64,000 nt of DNA from Candidula unifasciata (lineage: Eukaryota; Mollusca; Gastropoda; Stylommatophora; Geomitridae), in assembly GCA_905116865.2 (NCBI GenBank), contig CAJHNH020001147.1, positions 611,740 through 675,739 of the forward strand, given 5' to 3'. The position numbers and the translations under genes are program-made. Numbering within the stretch: the first letter of the stretch is position 1; each line of letters starts with the position of its first letter. Positions 1 to 12,067 of this stretch are shown one piece after another. The notes under the pieces were generated by a model that worked only from the letters and a program-made list of their open reading frames with translations, made no database searches and was not told the origin of the DNA.

Positions 1-499
1 AGCGTGTTCTAAAATATTTAATGAAAAAGAAAAATATTTAATAATTTAGTTTCCTGTTTATGTGGTCGATGCTTTTCAAACGTGCACCTCATGGACCACA
101 CGATTGATTCAGTTTGTTAGTAAGGAAAGGTTAACCAAAGTATGTTAAGTGAGACTACTCAGTCTCTCCTGGGCAAGGAATAGGGATGGCGGTCAAGTGA
201 CTGAGCTAATTGCCTTGCGCTCCGAAGTTCGCAGATCCCTTATCGGGCTATGCTATTCGCGTCATAAGTGCCCATTTTTACAAATATCACTATGGATCAT
301 CCCTGGCGCTGCGACGTTTGTTCTTTGTGTTAGGTACTCGAGAAAATTGTTTCATCTACAAAGACCTGAGATTTAAAAAAAAAGGTAGATGGATAGAAAT
401 GACGCCTGGTTGTCAAAGATAGTGTCGTAAGTAAATATCTTTAATATTACTAACACTGAATTCATTGAATTGAGATTGGCGGAGAGACATGGAGACTGC
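1..499. other. No recognised feature
   Basis: AT-rich sequence. Short overlapping frames at 149-422 show no recognisable motif or codon pattern, so no gene is called. Confidence 0.5.
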
Positions 500-935
500 G
501 CTATCTCCTCCGCCACATCATCATCATCATGATGGTCATCGAATGCCTAGCCGACTGGCGTGGGCGATCAGGCTTTCCCCACAATCTGCGATCTTAAACT
601 GCGTGTATCAGTTCTTGTGTTGACAATTTTCCGTGCTATAGCGAAAAGTCTGTCTAGAATTGTCTCGCTTTGTCTTTCTCTGTCTCTCTTTTCACAAATC
701 TTTTCAGTGGTCTGAACAGGTTCCACATTCTCCCCTCTCATAACATGACCACAAATGATGATTGTCTCATTCTGATGTTTGTGATACATTGTCTTTGAGC
801 CATTGCCTATTTCAAAACATCTGGGTAGCTTGTTTTTTTTTTCTCTTCAAGGAATTCTAAGGATGATTCTGTCAAACCACATCTCTGAGACCTCAAGACA
901 TGTAATCCCATACCAGCTACGCGATTGTTTGTCAT
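500..935 (-). mobile_element. RTE-like LINE ORF2 3' relic
   Basis: On the - strand broken frames give LEVSEMWFDRIILRIP and, further on, HVMRGENVEPVQTTEKIC. These align with the C-terminal region of RTE-type ORF2 (compare LEASEMWFYRRMLRIP in the 54.5-55.3 kb copy). The element ends in a CAT/ATG triplet run at about 519-536, the simple-repeat tail typical of this family. Frameshifted and dead. Confidence 0.7.
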
Positions 936-1000
936 GATACACTGAACAACTAGAGACAAACAAGATGCAAACGAAGTCTTGTATCACTGTAACTCTTGCT

Positions 1001-1202
1001 GTACCCCACCATGACATCACACAAGCGATAAACACCAGGGACACAAAGTGCCACCATGCGGATGAGGATCACCCGTAGAGATGTCCTAGAAACCTCTTTC
1101 AACCGTTAGGCCATATTTATGACCCGGCTATATTCGGGGCCCCTGGCAAAAGCCAGGATGGTGCTTCAGATAACAGAAAATTGAATCCGACATGGGGACG
1201 GC
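1001..1202 (+). repeat. Hairpin-ended ~200-bp interspersed repeat, copy 1
   Basis: Starts at CCCCACC, continues CATCACACAAGCGATAAACA, and ends in a short weak hairpin near ATCCgacatgGGGA. One of eight copies in the window. Strand is given for the reading that starts CCCCACCAGGACATCAC. No pol III A/B box is evident, so the class is undetermined. Confidence 0.75.
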
Positions 1203-1219
1203 TATTAACAATCGCAATA

Positions 1220-1285
1220 CCACAGATCGGCTACCACAGATCGGCTACCACAGATCGGCTACCACAGATCGGCTACCACAGATCA
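1220..1285 (+). repeat. 14-bp tandem repeat, about 5 copies
   Basis: CACAGATCGGCTAC repeats back to back next to the interspersed repeat at 1001-1202. Confidence 0.85.
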
Positions 1286-1963
1286 CACTCATTAATTTGA
1301 GGGGATGGCGCGAACGCAGTTCCCCTTTCGAAAATTTGGCACTCGAGTCATCCACATTTGGGATGATCGATGGCATCAACCCCACCGAAGTGCAATGGAA
1401 GGGCCTCAGCCTGGGAGTAGAGCCTTTTTTTTTTAGCGGTGTACACCTGTGCCAAGTGGGTATGCAATCACAATAAGATGATCTTGTCAACCAGCCTAGG
1501 ACTGACCGTGTCAACAATGAGAAAACAGAAGACTGAATCAGAAATAAACGAAACCGAAAAAAAAAAAAAAACAACAGTAGGGACAGGACCAGTGCTAGAC
1601 TACACCAAGAGACAACAGAGCAAATGGTTTCGACAATGGTACGACACAACAATGCCGTATCTGCTTACTGGCATGATACATACTAATGATAGATGGCGAT
1701 ATCCAAGTTATCGTTGAATGCTATCAACTGTCTCAAGTTGACCTGAGCGTATCACATATCATAATGGGACCTCGTAGACCGTATACAGCGGGGAAAGAGA
1801 AAACGGCACGGAGATAAGACTGTAATGAGAAACTGTGCCAATTCTGCGTCCTTCACACGGTGTTGTCGTTAGTGATAACTTTTGTTAGTGTGGGCGGTTT
1901 GTGAATGAAGTTACTGTACATGTGGTTTTTAGAAACACACGTCATACACAAACATACACATAC

Positions 1964-1965
<2 letters not shown>

Positions 1966-2027
<62 letters not shown>

Positions 2028-2033
2028 CCCTCT
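1966..2033 (+). repeat. (TC)n microsatellite
   Basis: Nearly pure CT dinucleotides. A short poly-G run follows at about 2089-2102. Confidence 0.95.
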
Positions 2034-2279
2034 TTCTCTTACACATACAGACGTGAGCGATGTGAAAAAGAAGGGAGACAGGGGTGGGAGGGGGGGGGGG
2101 GGTCAAGTCGACGGTAGTCAATAGTCATGTGATATATAGAGATAGACGTCACACTCACGCATACGCACACCTATACATACACACACACATAAATGGAGTT
2201 TGAGAGAGAAACTTTTAGATATATATATTTACAGATGGAGAGAAAGAATAAGAAAGAAGGGAGAGAGCAAGTGGCCATT

Positions 2280-2440
2280 GTGAAACAGAGAGGCCTGTCA
2301 GTTAGATGTAATGGAAGCAGAACTAGAGGCCTACCACCCAGGACATGGATAGATGCAATATCTAAGACCGTGCATACCAACATCTACGTAGCACATACCA
2401 AGGTTTTCAGCCGATGCCTCCTCAAAATCTGACTCTTGAA
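2280..2440 (+). mobile_element. LINE ORF2 C-terminal scrap
   Basis: Translates to CNGSRTRGLPPRTWIDAI followed by HTKVFSRC. The scrap at 44240-44450 reads HNGSRTRG..RWIDGI followed by HTKTFAQC, so both derive from one LINE family (the R-G-R-P-x-x-R-W-x-D motif after the RT). Too short for a clade call. Confidence 0.5.
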
Positions 2441-2704
2441 GGTAATACAGCACTAGAGAAAAAAGAAGAAAAAAATAGCTAGGGATATGGGGGAGGCGGG
2501 GGGGGGGGGGGGGGAGAGATATGTCTAAGAACCTGTGGACATTTCCGGAGTGCAAAAAATGTCACCCAAATAACTCATCACTCAAACAAGTTCAAGAATG
2601 CTCAGTATGATCAACACACTACAGTTGCAAGTGCACGTTGAGGCATCACCGACTAGTCCTTACCAAAATGTTGCCATCTTTAGGTCATTATAAATGTCAA
2701 GTCT

Positions 2705-2800
2705 GCATCATAAGACAACATGACATTACATAACATAACATGACATTGCATAACATAACATGACATAACATGGAATAACTAAGATGACATAACATAACAC
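2705..2800 (+). repeat. ACATAACATG-type short tandem repeats
   Basis: Irregular repeats of ACATAACATGACAT and related strings. Confidence 0.8.
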
Positions 2801-2954
2801 AATCATGTTTAGAAAAGTCGGCTATATAGATACAACTCACAACTACAAAATACCGAAATGATTTGGATCCAACTATTGAAAAAGCACAACGGGGTACATA
2901 AATTCACATCAAATCAACTATGAGCCTAATCAATTTCAGCTTCTTAGACTGTAA

Positions 2955-3291
2955 ATCGAGTTTTATGCGTCTCCGTGGCCCTAAGGTTAGCCAAAGCAAT
3001 TTATAGTTTCATGCTTTTCCGTGGCCCTTAGGTTAGCCAAAGCAATTTATAGTTTCATGCTTTTCCGTGGCCCTTAGGTTAGCCAAAGCAATTTATAGTT
3101 TCATGCTTTTCCGTGGCCCTTAGGTTAGCCAAAGCAATTTATAGTTTCATGCTTTTCCGTGGCCCTTAGGTTAGCCAAAGCAGTTTATAGTTTCATGCTT
3201 TTCCGTGGCCCTTAGGTTAGCCAAAGCAGTTTATAGTTTCATGCTTTTCCGTGGCCCTTAGGTTAGCCAAAGCAGTTTATAGTTTCATGAT
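2955..3291 (+). repeat. 46-bp minisatellite, about 7 copies
   Basis: Unit starts TTATAGTTTCATGCTTTTCC and contains GGCCCTTAGGTTAGCC; unit starts fall at 3001, 3047, 3093 and so on. The first unit (from 2955) is diverged. Confidence 0.95.
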
Positions 3292-3825
3292 CCTTAAGTT
3301 CGTTTTTCGGTGGACGTTAAAAAAACCAAACCCAGTGTGGCTTTCGGGACAGTATTACGAGAGTGTAATCGTGGAAGACATAGGAACTCACTGAGCAATA
3401 TTCCAAAGACAGTAGCTGTACACTCTATGGGTAATTCTTCGTGGAGAAGGCAAAAAATATTTGTTTTGTTTTTGGTTCTATCCAGAGGTCCACATGAGTT
3501 CCCCAACAACATTAGGACTTTATTGAAGCACATTGACGATTTGGAACAGCAAACGGATCATCCCAATCTGGTGAGAGTGATGCAGCGAGAAGTGAAGTAA
3601 GCAATCTGGCCGATAATCGACGCTCAGAGAAAAGACGGACATATCCTCGGACTGATACCGATATCATTAGTTTGTGATTAATAAGTCATTTTACAATTTT
3701 ATTTGTAAAACTATTAGTTACCTACAGAAGCAACGTACCAGGAAAGGCAAATGATAACAATATTCGTGTACCGATGCCCGCATGAATTCACTACCCGCTG
3801 GAAATAATTACAACCAGACTCTGTG

Positions 3826-3868
3826 GTGTGTGTGTGTGGGTGTGTGTGTGTGTGTGTGTGTGTGTGTT
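3826..3868 (+). repeat. (GT)n microsatellite
   Basis: GT dinucleotides with two GG interruptions. Confidence 0.95.
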
Positions 3869-4065
3869 TCACATAACGAGTACAATCTTTTGGATTAATA
3901 TCGGCTATAGATGGCTGAATAAATTTATTTATCCTCCTCAAACAGTTGTCATTAAACTTCAAAACCAGCAGGAAACGTGCCTAGCGATGAATTTCTGGTT
4001 TACTGTCTACCTACCTAACTGACTCTTTGCCTGCCTGTCTGTTTGCCTGCCTGTCTCTTTATGCG

Positions 4066-4066
<1 letters not shown>

Positions 4067-4096
<30 letters not shown>

Positions 4097-4469
4097 ATGT
4101 ATGTATGTATGTATGTATGTATGTATGTATGTATGTATGTATGTATGTATGTATGTATGTATGTATGTATGTATGTATGTATGTATGTATGTATGTATGT
4201 ATGTATGTATGTATGTATGTATGTATGTATGTATGTATGTATGGTATGTATGTATGTATGTATGTATGTATGTATGTATGTATGTTATGTATGTATGTAT
4301 GTATGTATGTATGTATGTCTGTATGTATGTATGTATGTATGTATGTATGTATGTATGTATGTATGTATGTATGTATGTATGTATGTATGTATGTATGTAT
4401 GTATGTATGTATGTATGTATGTATGTATGTATGTATGTATGTATGTATGTATGTATGTATGTATGTATG

Positions 4470-4500
<31 letters not shown>

Positions 4501-5067
4501 TGTATGTATGTATGTATGTATGTATGTATGTATGTATGTCTGTATGTATGTATGTATGTATGTATGTATGTATGTATGTATGTATGTATGTATGTATGTA
4601 TGTATGTATGTATGTATGGTATGTATGTATGTATGTATGTATGATGTATGTATGTATGTATGTATGTATGTATGTATGTATGTATGTATGTATGTATGTA
4701 TGTATGTATGTATGTATGTATGTATGTATGTATGTATGTATGTATGTATGTATGTATGTCATGTATGTATGTATGTATGTATGTATGTATGTATGTATGT
4801 ATGTATGTATGTATGTATGTCTGTATGTATGTATGTATGTATGTATGTATGTATGTATGTATGTATGTATGTATGTATGTATGTATGTATGTATGTATGT
4901 ATGTATGTATGTATGTATGTATGTATGTATGTATGTATGTATGTATGTATGTATGTATGTATGTATGTATGTATGTATGTATGTATGTATGTATGTATGT
5001 ATGTATGTATGTATGTATGTATGTATGTATGTATGTATGTATGTATGTATGTATGTATGTATGTATG

Positions 5068-5098
<31 letters not shown>

Positions 5099-5207
5099 TG
5101 TATGTATGTATGTATGTATGTATGTATGTATGTATGTATGTATGTATGTATGTATGTATGTATGTATGTATGTATGTATGTATGTATGTATGTATGATGT
5201 CTGTATG

Positions 5208-5238
<31 letters not shown>

Positions 5239-5605
5239 TGTATGTATGTATGTATGTATGTATGTATGTATGTATGTATGTATGTATGTATGTATGTATG
5301 TATGTATGTATGTATGTATGTATGTATGTATGTATGTATGTATGTATGTATGTATGTATGTATGTATGTATGTATGTATGTCATGTATGTATGTATGTAT
5401 GTATGTATGTATGTATGTATGTATGTATGTATGTATGTATGTATGTATGTATGTATGTATGTATGTATGTATGTATGTATGTTAGTATGTATGTATGTAT
5501 GTATGTATGTATGTATGTATGTATGTATGTATGTATGTATGTATGTATGTATGTATGTATGTATGTATGTATGTATGTATGTATGTATGTATGTATGTAT
5601 GTATG

Positions 5606-5636
<31 letters not shown>

Positions 5637-6297
5637 TGTATGTATGTATGTATGAATGTATGTATGTATGTATGTATGTATGTATGTATGTATGTATGTA
5701 TGTATGTATGTATGTATGTATGTACTGTATGTATGTATGTCTGTATGTATGTATGTATGTATGTATGTTGTATGTATGTATGTATGTATGTATGTATGTA
5801 TGTATGTATGTATGTATGTATGTATGTATGTATGTATGTATGTATGTATGTATGTATGTATGTATGTATGTATGTATGTATGTATGTATGTATGTATGTA
5901 TGTATGTATGTATGTATGTATGTATGTATGTATGTATGTATGTATGTATGTATGTATGTATGTATGTATGTATGTATGTATGTATGTATGTATGTATGTA
6001 TGTATGTATGTATGTATGTATGTATGTATGTATGTATGTATGTATGTATGTATGTATGATGATGTATGTATGTATGTATGTATGTATGTATGTATGTATG
6101 TATGTATGTATGTATGTATGTATGTATGTATGTATGTATGTATGTATGTATGTATGTATGTTGTATGTATGTATGTATGTATGTATTGTATGTATGGTAT
6201 GTATGTATGTATGTATGTATGTATGTATGTATGTATGTATGTATGTATGTATGTATGTATGTATGTATGTATGTATGTATGTATGTATGTATGTATG
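4067..6297 (+). repeat. 2.2-kb (GTAT)n tetranucleotide tract with (AT)n start
   Basis: (AT)n at about 4067-4086 passes into an almost uninterrupted GTAT run to 6297, with about 20 single-base or frame-shifting interruptions (CTG, GGTATG, TCATG). All long reading frames here (YVCM or HTYI periodic peptides) are produced by the repeat. Confidence 0.98.
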
Positions 6298-6592
6298 ATT
6301 GAAAGTACACGAGACTAGAGGTTGAGGTTAGACATGACTAACGACACCAAAAGGTATGGACTTCGAGAAGAAGATGTGTAGTAGTACAAATCATTTCAAC
6401 AAAAGAAGAAGTGGCAAAAGAGATATATATATCTATACTTCTTTCGGTAGGTAGTTAATGGACACATTCTCCTCCGTGCATCTAACAACTAACCCCTACT
6501 CAGTGTACCTACTGTGGGGCGACAGAGCTTCCTGGTTCTACATTGCCTTACTATTTTACCTTCATTAATTAAGCTAAGTTTAGTAAGTTTAA

Positions 6593-6776
6593 CCCCACCA
6601 GGACATCACACAGAGCGATAAACACCCGGAGAAACAAAGTGCCACAATGCGGATGAGGATTACCCGTGGAGAGGTCCCAGAAACCACGTTTAACCGTCAT
6701 GCTATATTGCGGCCCCCGGCAAAAGCTGGAATGGGGCTTCGAAATAATGAAAAATTGCGTCCCACATGGGAGCGAC
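6593..6776 (+). repeat. Hairpin-ended interspersed repeat, copy 2
   Basis: CCCCACCAGGACATCACACA start, ending CGTCCCacatGGGAgCG (imperfect stem). Confidence 0.8.
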
Positions 6777-8095
6777 ATAATTTTTGTATTTTTCGAGGTA
6801 AATGTAATTTAGAAAATTAACTAACGTTAAAAAAATGTGGACTGCATGTAATTAATTTAGAAAGGAAGGATATTAATAAAATTGTACACAACATTTGAAA
6901 CTTGCCTGTACCTTGTATAACTTACGGACTGATAAAGTTTGAGTAGTGAATTTTTGGGGCATGTTCGAAAAAGTAACTAGAAACTTTTAGCAGCTCAGTC
7001 ATAATAAATAACTTGGTAGCAATTTAGGTCATCGATTGCTCTCCGTTACACTCGTAAATCTTGTCTTGCACTTTGTATCTCTTGCTCTTTTGTGTTCTGA
7101 TGTGTTAAATAAGAGTGGGTGCCCTTGGCTCGCTTTGCGAAGAAAAAATCGTCACATTTAACCAGCATATCTGAAGGAAGAGCTTTAGGTTATAATTGTG
7201 ACTAGGTTATGTGCGCCTAAAAAAATGGCTTAGCATTACTCAGCTCAAAAAGTAGCTCTAAAAAGAATCTTGCAGTGTTGATGCGATCAGAGGAGACGGA
7301 CCCAAATATTCTCTAGACCGGAGACGAAATCGTCAACCGGCGAGCCAATGGGCCACCACCACCGAGAATGGAGTGAGTGCATTTTATTCCACCTGGTTTT
7401 CTCCGACATGGCCCACTCTCTCTTCGCAGAGCTACTGTTCCCCATCAGTGATAGGTTTTACAAAGCACGAAACGTTGCCGCTCCAGCAATGTTCACGAGG
7501 GACTTCAGAAACTCCAGCAGGCGTGACCTGAATGATAGAGTTTGAGCAAAACCCAGGACCTCTAGAGCTGATAAAACTCGGCTAAACAATTTAACCAGTG
7601 AGCCATTTCCACCACCATCGCAATTTTCTGTTGCTTATTTCTTAAAAAAAAAAAAAAAACTTCTAACATTTCTGTGTTGCTAGCTTCTTGTGATTTACTA
7701 CTTTACTTTCGTATTCTTCTTTATCCTCTTACTTTCTTTTCTGCCTTTACTGGCCCGACGGTATCTTCTTTACTAAATTTCTAGCCGAGTCTCTCAAACA
7801 GTGGAGCACTATCAGTGATATCGTATTCCATGTATTGTTTTCTCCAGGTGTAGGCTTCTGGGCCACATGTTTTTGGTGGGAAAGATCTAATGCACCAAGC
7901 AAACATGCCATACGAGAGTACTACGTTTGTTGTTGTAATCGGATAAGTTGGACCTAAAGGGTATCGCAAACTGGCTGCAAAAAGAACGTGCTAAAGGTCT
8001 CTTGAAGGAGCGAACGCAGACGAAGAACAGATTTCTGAAGTCGGTCACAAAGTTTCCAGGTTTCGGGTTGTAAGTCTGTGGGGGTCCCTGAGCAG
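6777..8095. other. Intergenic; possible tRNA-like SINE head at 7545-7615 (-)
   Basis: Mostly featureless. On the - strand 7545-7615 reads TGGCTCACTGGTTAAA and then GTCCTGGGTTTTGCTC, which resemble pol III A and B boxes of a tRNA-derived SINE. An A-run is at about 7645. The short frames here are not convincing genes. Confidence 0.35.
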
Positions 8096-8097
8096 AT

Positions 8098-8500
8098 ACT
8101 GGTGACTTTGCTGCAAACTCCAGTGACTTAGCTCCAAACTCCAGTGACTTAGCTCCAAACTCCAGTGACTTAGCTCCAAACTCCAGTGACTTAGCTCCAA
8201 ACTCCAGTGACTTAGCTCCAAACTCCAGTGACTTAGCTCCAAACTCCAGTGACTTAGCTCCAAACTCCAGTGACTTAGCTCCAAACTCCAGTGACTTAGC
8301 TCCAAACTCAAATCACTTGGCTCTGAACTACAATGACGGCTCCAAACTCTGGTGACTTGGTTCCAAACTACAGTAAACCGGTTCAAAACTATGGTGACTT
8401 GGCTGCAAACTCCTGTGACTTGGCTCCAAACTCCACTGAACTGGCTTCAAATTCTAGTGACTTGGCTGCAGAATTTAATGATATGGCTGCATACTCTAGT
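8098..8500 (+). repeat. 21-bp minisatellite, decaying to the right
   Basis: Unit CTCCAGTGACTTAGCTCCAA plus A, about 10 clean copies to 8310, then increasingly diverged copies to about 8500. The LELSHWS-type frame on the - strand is a by-product of the 3n period. Confidence 0.95.
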
Positions 8501-8845
8501 CCATCAGATATCCATTGCAGTAAATCGATCAGATATCCATTGCAGTAAATCCATCAGATATCCATTACAGTAAATCCATCAAATATCCATTGCAATAAAT
8601 CCATCATATATCCACTGCAGTAAATCCATCAGATATCCATGGCAATAAATCCATCAGATATCCAATGCAATAAATCCATCAGATCTCCATTGCAATGAAT
8701 CCAACAGATATCCATTGCAATAAATCAATCAAATATCCATTGCAATAAATCCAACAGATATCCATTGCAATAAATTCATCAGATATCGATTGCAGCCAAT
8801 CCATCAGATATCCATTGCAGCCAATCCATTAGATATCCATTGCAG
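8500..8845 (+). repeat. 25-bp minisatellite, about 14 copies
   Basis: Unit contains TCCATCAGATATCCATTGCA followed by ATAAA, with scattered substitutions. Confidence 0.93.
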
Positions 8846-8924
8846 AAAGCATCTGAGTGACAAAAATAAATAGTCCTAATTAGTGGCTCCAAACCTTTTT
8901 CAGCTGGCACCCATCTTAAGTATA

Positions 8925-9245
8925 TGACATGAACCCTTCGTCCTCTTGGGTGTATGGCAAGACCCCCATGCGGCCTTGGGTGTATGACAAGACCCCCATG
9001 CGGCCTTGGGTGTATGACATGACCCCCATGCGGCCTTGGGTGTATGACAAGACCCCCATGCGGCCTTGTGTGTATGACAGACCCCCATGGGGCCTTGGGG
9101 GTATGAAAAGACCCCCATGTGGCCTTGGATGTATGACAAGACCCCCATGCGGCTTTGGGTGTATATCAAAAGTTCCATGCCTCCATGAGTATATGTCATG
9201 AACCCCCCCCCCCCTCTTTCCTTTTAGTATATGGGCAGACCCTCA
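8925..9245 (+). repeat. 30-bp minisatellite, about 9 copies
   Basis: Unit contains GACCCCCATGCGGCCTTGGG followed by TGTATGACAA; outer copies are diverged. A C-run sits at about 9205-9214. Confidence 0.9.
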
Positions 9246-9859
9246 TGGTCACGAAAAGAACAAAATGTCCCCACTATTTTATTTAATAAAAAGCTTTTGA
9301 AGATATTTTATTGATAATGAAACTGAAAAATGTAACAATAGCTAAACATTACAGATACAAATGCGCTCCCTTTGAAATTGTTTGATGCCCCTCAAAACTT
9401 CTTTGCGATAATCCCCCCCCCCTCTTCCGCCCCCCCCCCCCTTTTCCAAGTAAGCATCAATCAGCCCTCTGGATGGAGACCCCTGGTCTAGACGTTGGTA
9501 AACATACACTTCTGCACGACTGACGTAATGATAGAAGAAACTTTACTCAGTATATGGGAGCAGAAGAAAGAAAAGAAACAGGCATTTTCCCGCAGAAAAC
9601 ACGTCTCGTGTGCAGAGTGAGTGCAAAAACAAAAACCGCAAAACAGTGTGCAAGTGTGACACAGAAAACATGTAGAGCAGGCGCTATCAAGTCTGACTGA
9701 GGGACGCGAGTGCAGAGCATTGACTGAATCCTTTCTGTAATTTATTTTTGTTACTTTAGGTTTTGATAGTGCCAACCATTTTTATGCTTACTTTATATCA
9801 CAAGTAATTATTACTTCAAGCTCAACTTATCAAGCAACACAATAACTATTCAATTGAAT
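9246..9859. other. No recognised gene; C-rich runs
   Basis: Poly-C tracts at about 9413-9441. No coding or mobile-element signal was recognised. Confidence 0.4.
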
Positions 9860-10205
9860 ACAACTATGCAACTAACCAGCCATCCAACTAGCCTAACTGC
9901 AACCAACCAGCCAGCTAACCTTTTAACCAGCCAACAATTTAACCAGCCAACCATTTAACCAGCCAACAATTTAACCAGCCAACACTTTAACCCTCCAACA
10001 ATTTTAGTAATCAACCAGTTACTAAGGCAACCATTTTACTAGCCAACCATTTAACCAGACAACCATTTAACCAGCCAACCATTTTACTAGCCAACCAGTC
10101 AACCAGCCAACCATTTTACTAGCTAACAATTTAGCCAGACAACAATGTAGAAAGTCAACCATTCAACCAACCAATTATTTAGCCAGCAAACCACTTAAAC
10201 AACCA
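9860..10205 (+). repeat. Degenerate AACCAGCCAACCATTT repeats
   Basis: About 20 imperfect 16-17 bp repeats of AACCAGCCAACCATTTA, strongly diverged. Confidence 0.8.
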
Positions 10206-10820
10206 AATCCTAACTAACTAGTCAGATTTAAACCATACAACTCACTAAACATATAATTTAAACTAAATTAAACAGATAATTTAGGTTTCTGGGAATCATT
10301 CTTCTCAAGTTGTCACTGGCCAAATGTGGAAATTAAGAGACACACATTGAGTCACAGCTGCAAAGCCAAGGCCATTCGTAGACATAGATGGAGACGGGTG
10401 GTATCTGCAGCAACAAACCTCAACGGCCAAGAGTACTGAAGCAGACAAAGAGGAAAAGTCGTTATTTTAGCTGTGTAGTTATTATTGTTTACCTTCATAT
10501 TATTTTTATCTGTGTAAGTGTTCCTTTGTCACACGTTTCTTTTAGTCTCGCTTTGTAAGTTGTTTTTGTTTGCTGAAGAAAGATTTGTCGACGCTACGTC
10601 TTGCTCTATTTTTGACAGTATGTTCATAAAGCTAATTCTTTATACGTCTCGAATTTGCTTTTTTTGCTCATCGCAATTTCACCGACTTGCAGCCGCTAAC
10701 CTTATTTCATTCAATTAGAGTGATACTTGATATTTGTGAAACAAACACGTAGTTTCTACAGGTTTCATCATTCACGAATGACTTAAGTTTTTGGGTCACC
10801 GCAACCCACAAGAGATTTGG
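10206..10820. other. Intergenic upstream of MT1; weak LINE scrap
   Basis: At about 10365-10440 the + strand reads RRHRWRRVVSAATNLNGQEY, loosely like the extreme C-terminus of LINE ORF2 proteins. Otherwise nothing recognised. Confidence 0.3.
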
Positions 10821-10821
10821 T

Positions 10822-10900
10822 GTCATCGTGTGCAACAGAGCGCGTGAGCATCGGAGTAAATCCGTGTGCAGGACATGCATAAATGCACAGTACCCTGGCG
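10822..10900 (+). promoter_or_regulatory. MT1 core promoter: two MRE cores and a TATA-like box
   Basis: GTGTGCA, the reverse complement of the metal-response-element core TGCRCNC, occurs at 10828-10834 and 10864-10870. A TATA-like ATAAAT is at 10879-10884, 110 bp before the ATG. MRE cores are the binding sites of the zinc-sensing factor MTF-1 in animal MT promoters. The same 36-bp and 15-bp spacings recur before MT2. Function is inferred from family knowledge and conservation between the two copies. Confidence 0.65.
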
Positions 10901-10988
10901 CAGCGTCATTCAATCGCGATCAAGCGCAAGAAGTGATCATTTCAACTCCCAAAGTTTAGACTCAGACCAGAAAACTTCGCATCCTATA

Positions 10989-11207
10989 ATGAGTGGACGA
11001 GGTGAGACTAGTCGTGTCCGGTAATATGTCTGTTCGTTTTAGTTTCTGGGAGGCTCTTTTTTTGCCTTCTTTCTGTCCTAATCAAGCATAGACCCTCAAC
11101 AAACTCAGACTAAATCTGTCTGTACTTAGCTGTTGCATGCAACTTACCCCATGTCCTCCCAGTGACAGTTAACTTTACTCTCCAGCCCCCTTTTTCAATG
11201 TGTGGGT

Positions 11208-11239
<32 letters not shown>

Positions 11240-12016
11240 TTGTGTGTGTTTGTGTGTGTGTGTGTGTGTGTGTTTGCCTTTATTTCTATGCCCCTGTCTG
11301 TGCGTTTTAGTACAGAGACGTTCTAGTTATATTGTTATCAGGTTTTCTCAACGGGTGTCCTATCCAACGTCAGCGTCTTTTCTTTCCCTCTTGGTTCACT
11401 GGAACTTGTTTAGCGCTCTTCCAGAGTTCAATGTTCGTGATTCTATCATACCATTTAACTCCCTTTAGGCACCAGTTAATCAATGTTTGTAGTTTATTAC
11501 TACAGTACTTGCTTTCAGTGGCTTTCCATGTTTGCACTCCTCGCAGTAGTTCTAATTTCACATTAGAAATAAGAATGCAGGTTTTGTATTATTAATTTCT
11601 TTTGACCTTTACAAATGTCCGAGTGCTATGAAAGCTCTTCTTGCCTTTTGTATTCTTATTTTAATATCTCTGTCAGTTCGCTGGTTCATATCTAAACTGC
11701 TGACCAAATAGGTGTGACTCCACCTCTTCAAGTTTGATACCATTAAGAAAAACCTCATTACTAATTGCTTTGTCTATTCTCATCATACTTGTCTTTCCCT
11801 TATGCATTTTCAGACCAAGCTTTTGTTATCTCGCATCAAGTATATTGCCTTTATCTTGCATTTGATTCGTTGAGTAGGACAGAAGAGAATATCATCAGCG
11901 ATGTTTATCAAGCTGTTTTCTAGGTGTTCATTGAGTTCATTCCTTGTGTTAGCAGTTGCTGCCTTCATAGTTCAGTCTATCGCCAGTGACGTAAGGAGTG
12001 GGAAAATGGGGAAGGG

Positions 12017-12067
<51 letters not shown>

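Noticed and set aside
4007..6318. Long frames of repeating YVCM/HTYI peptides on both strands (up to 515 codons)
   Set aside because: Direct translation of the stop-free (GTAT)n tract; every frame is open.
10989..11001. MSGRG start resembling the N-terminus of histone H4/H2A
   Set aside because: Frame meets a GTGAGA donor after 13 bp and joins Cys-rich exons; no histone body follows.
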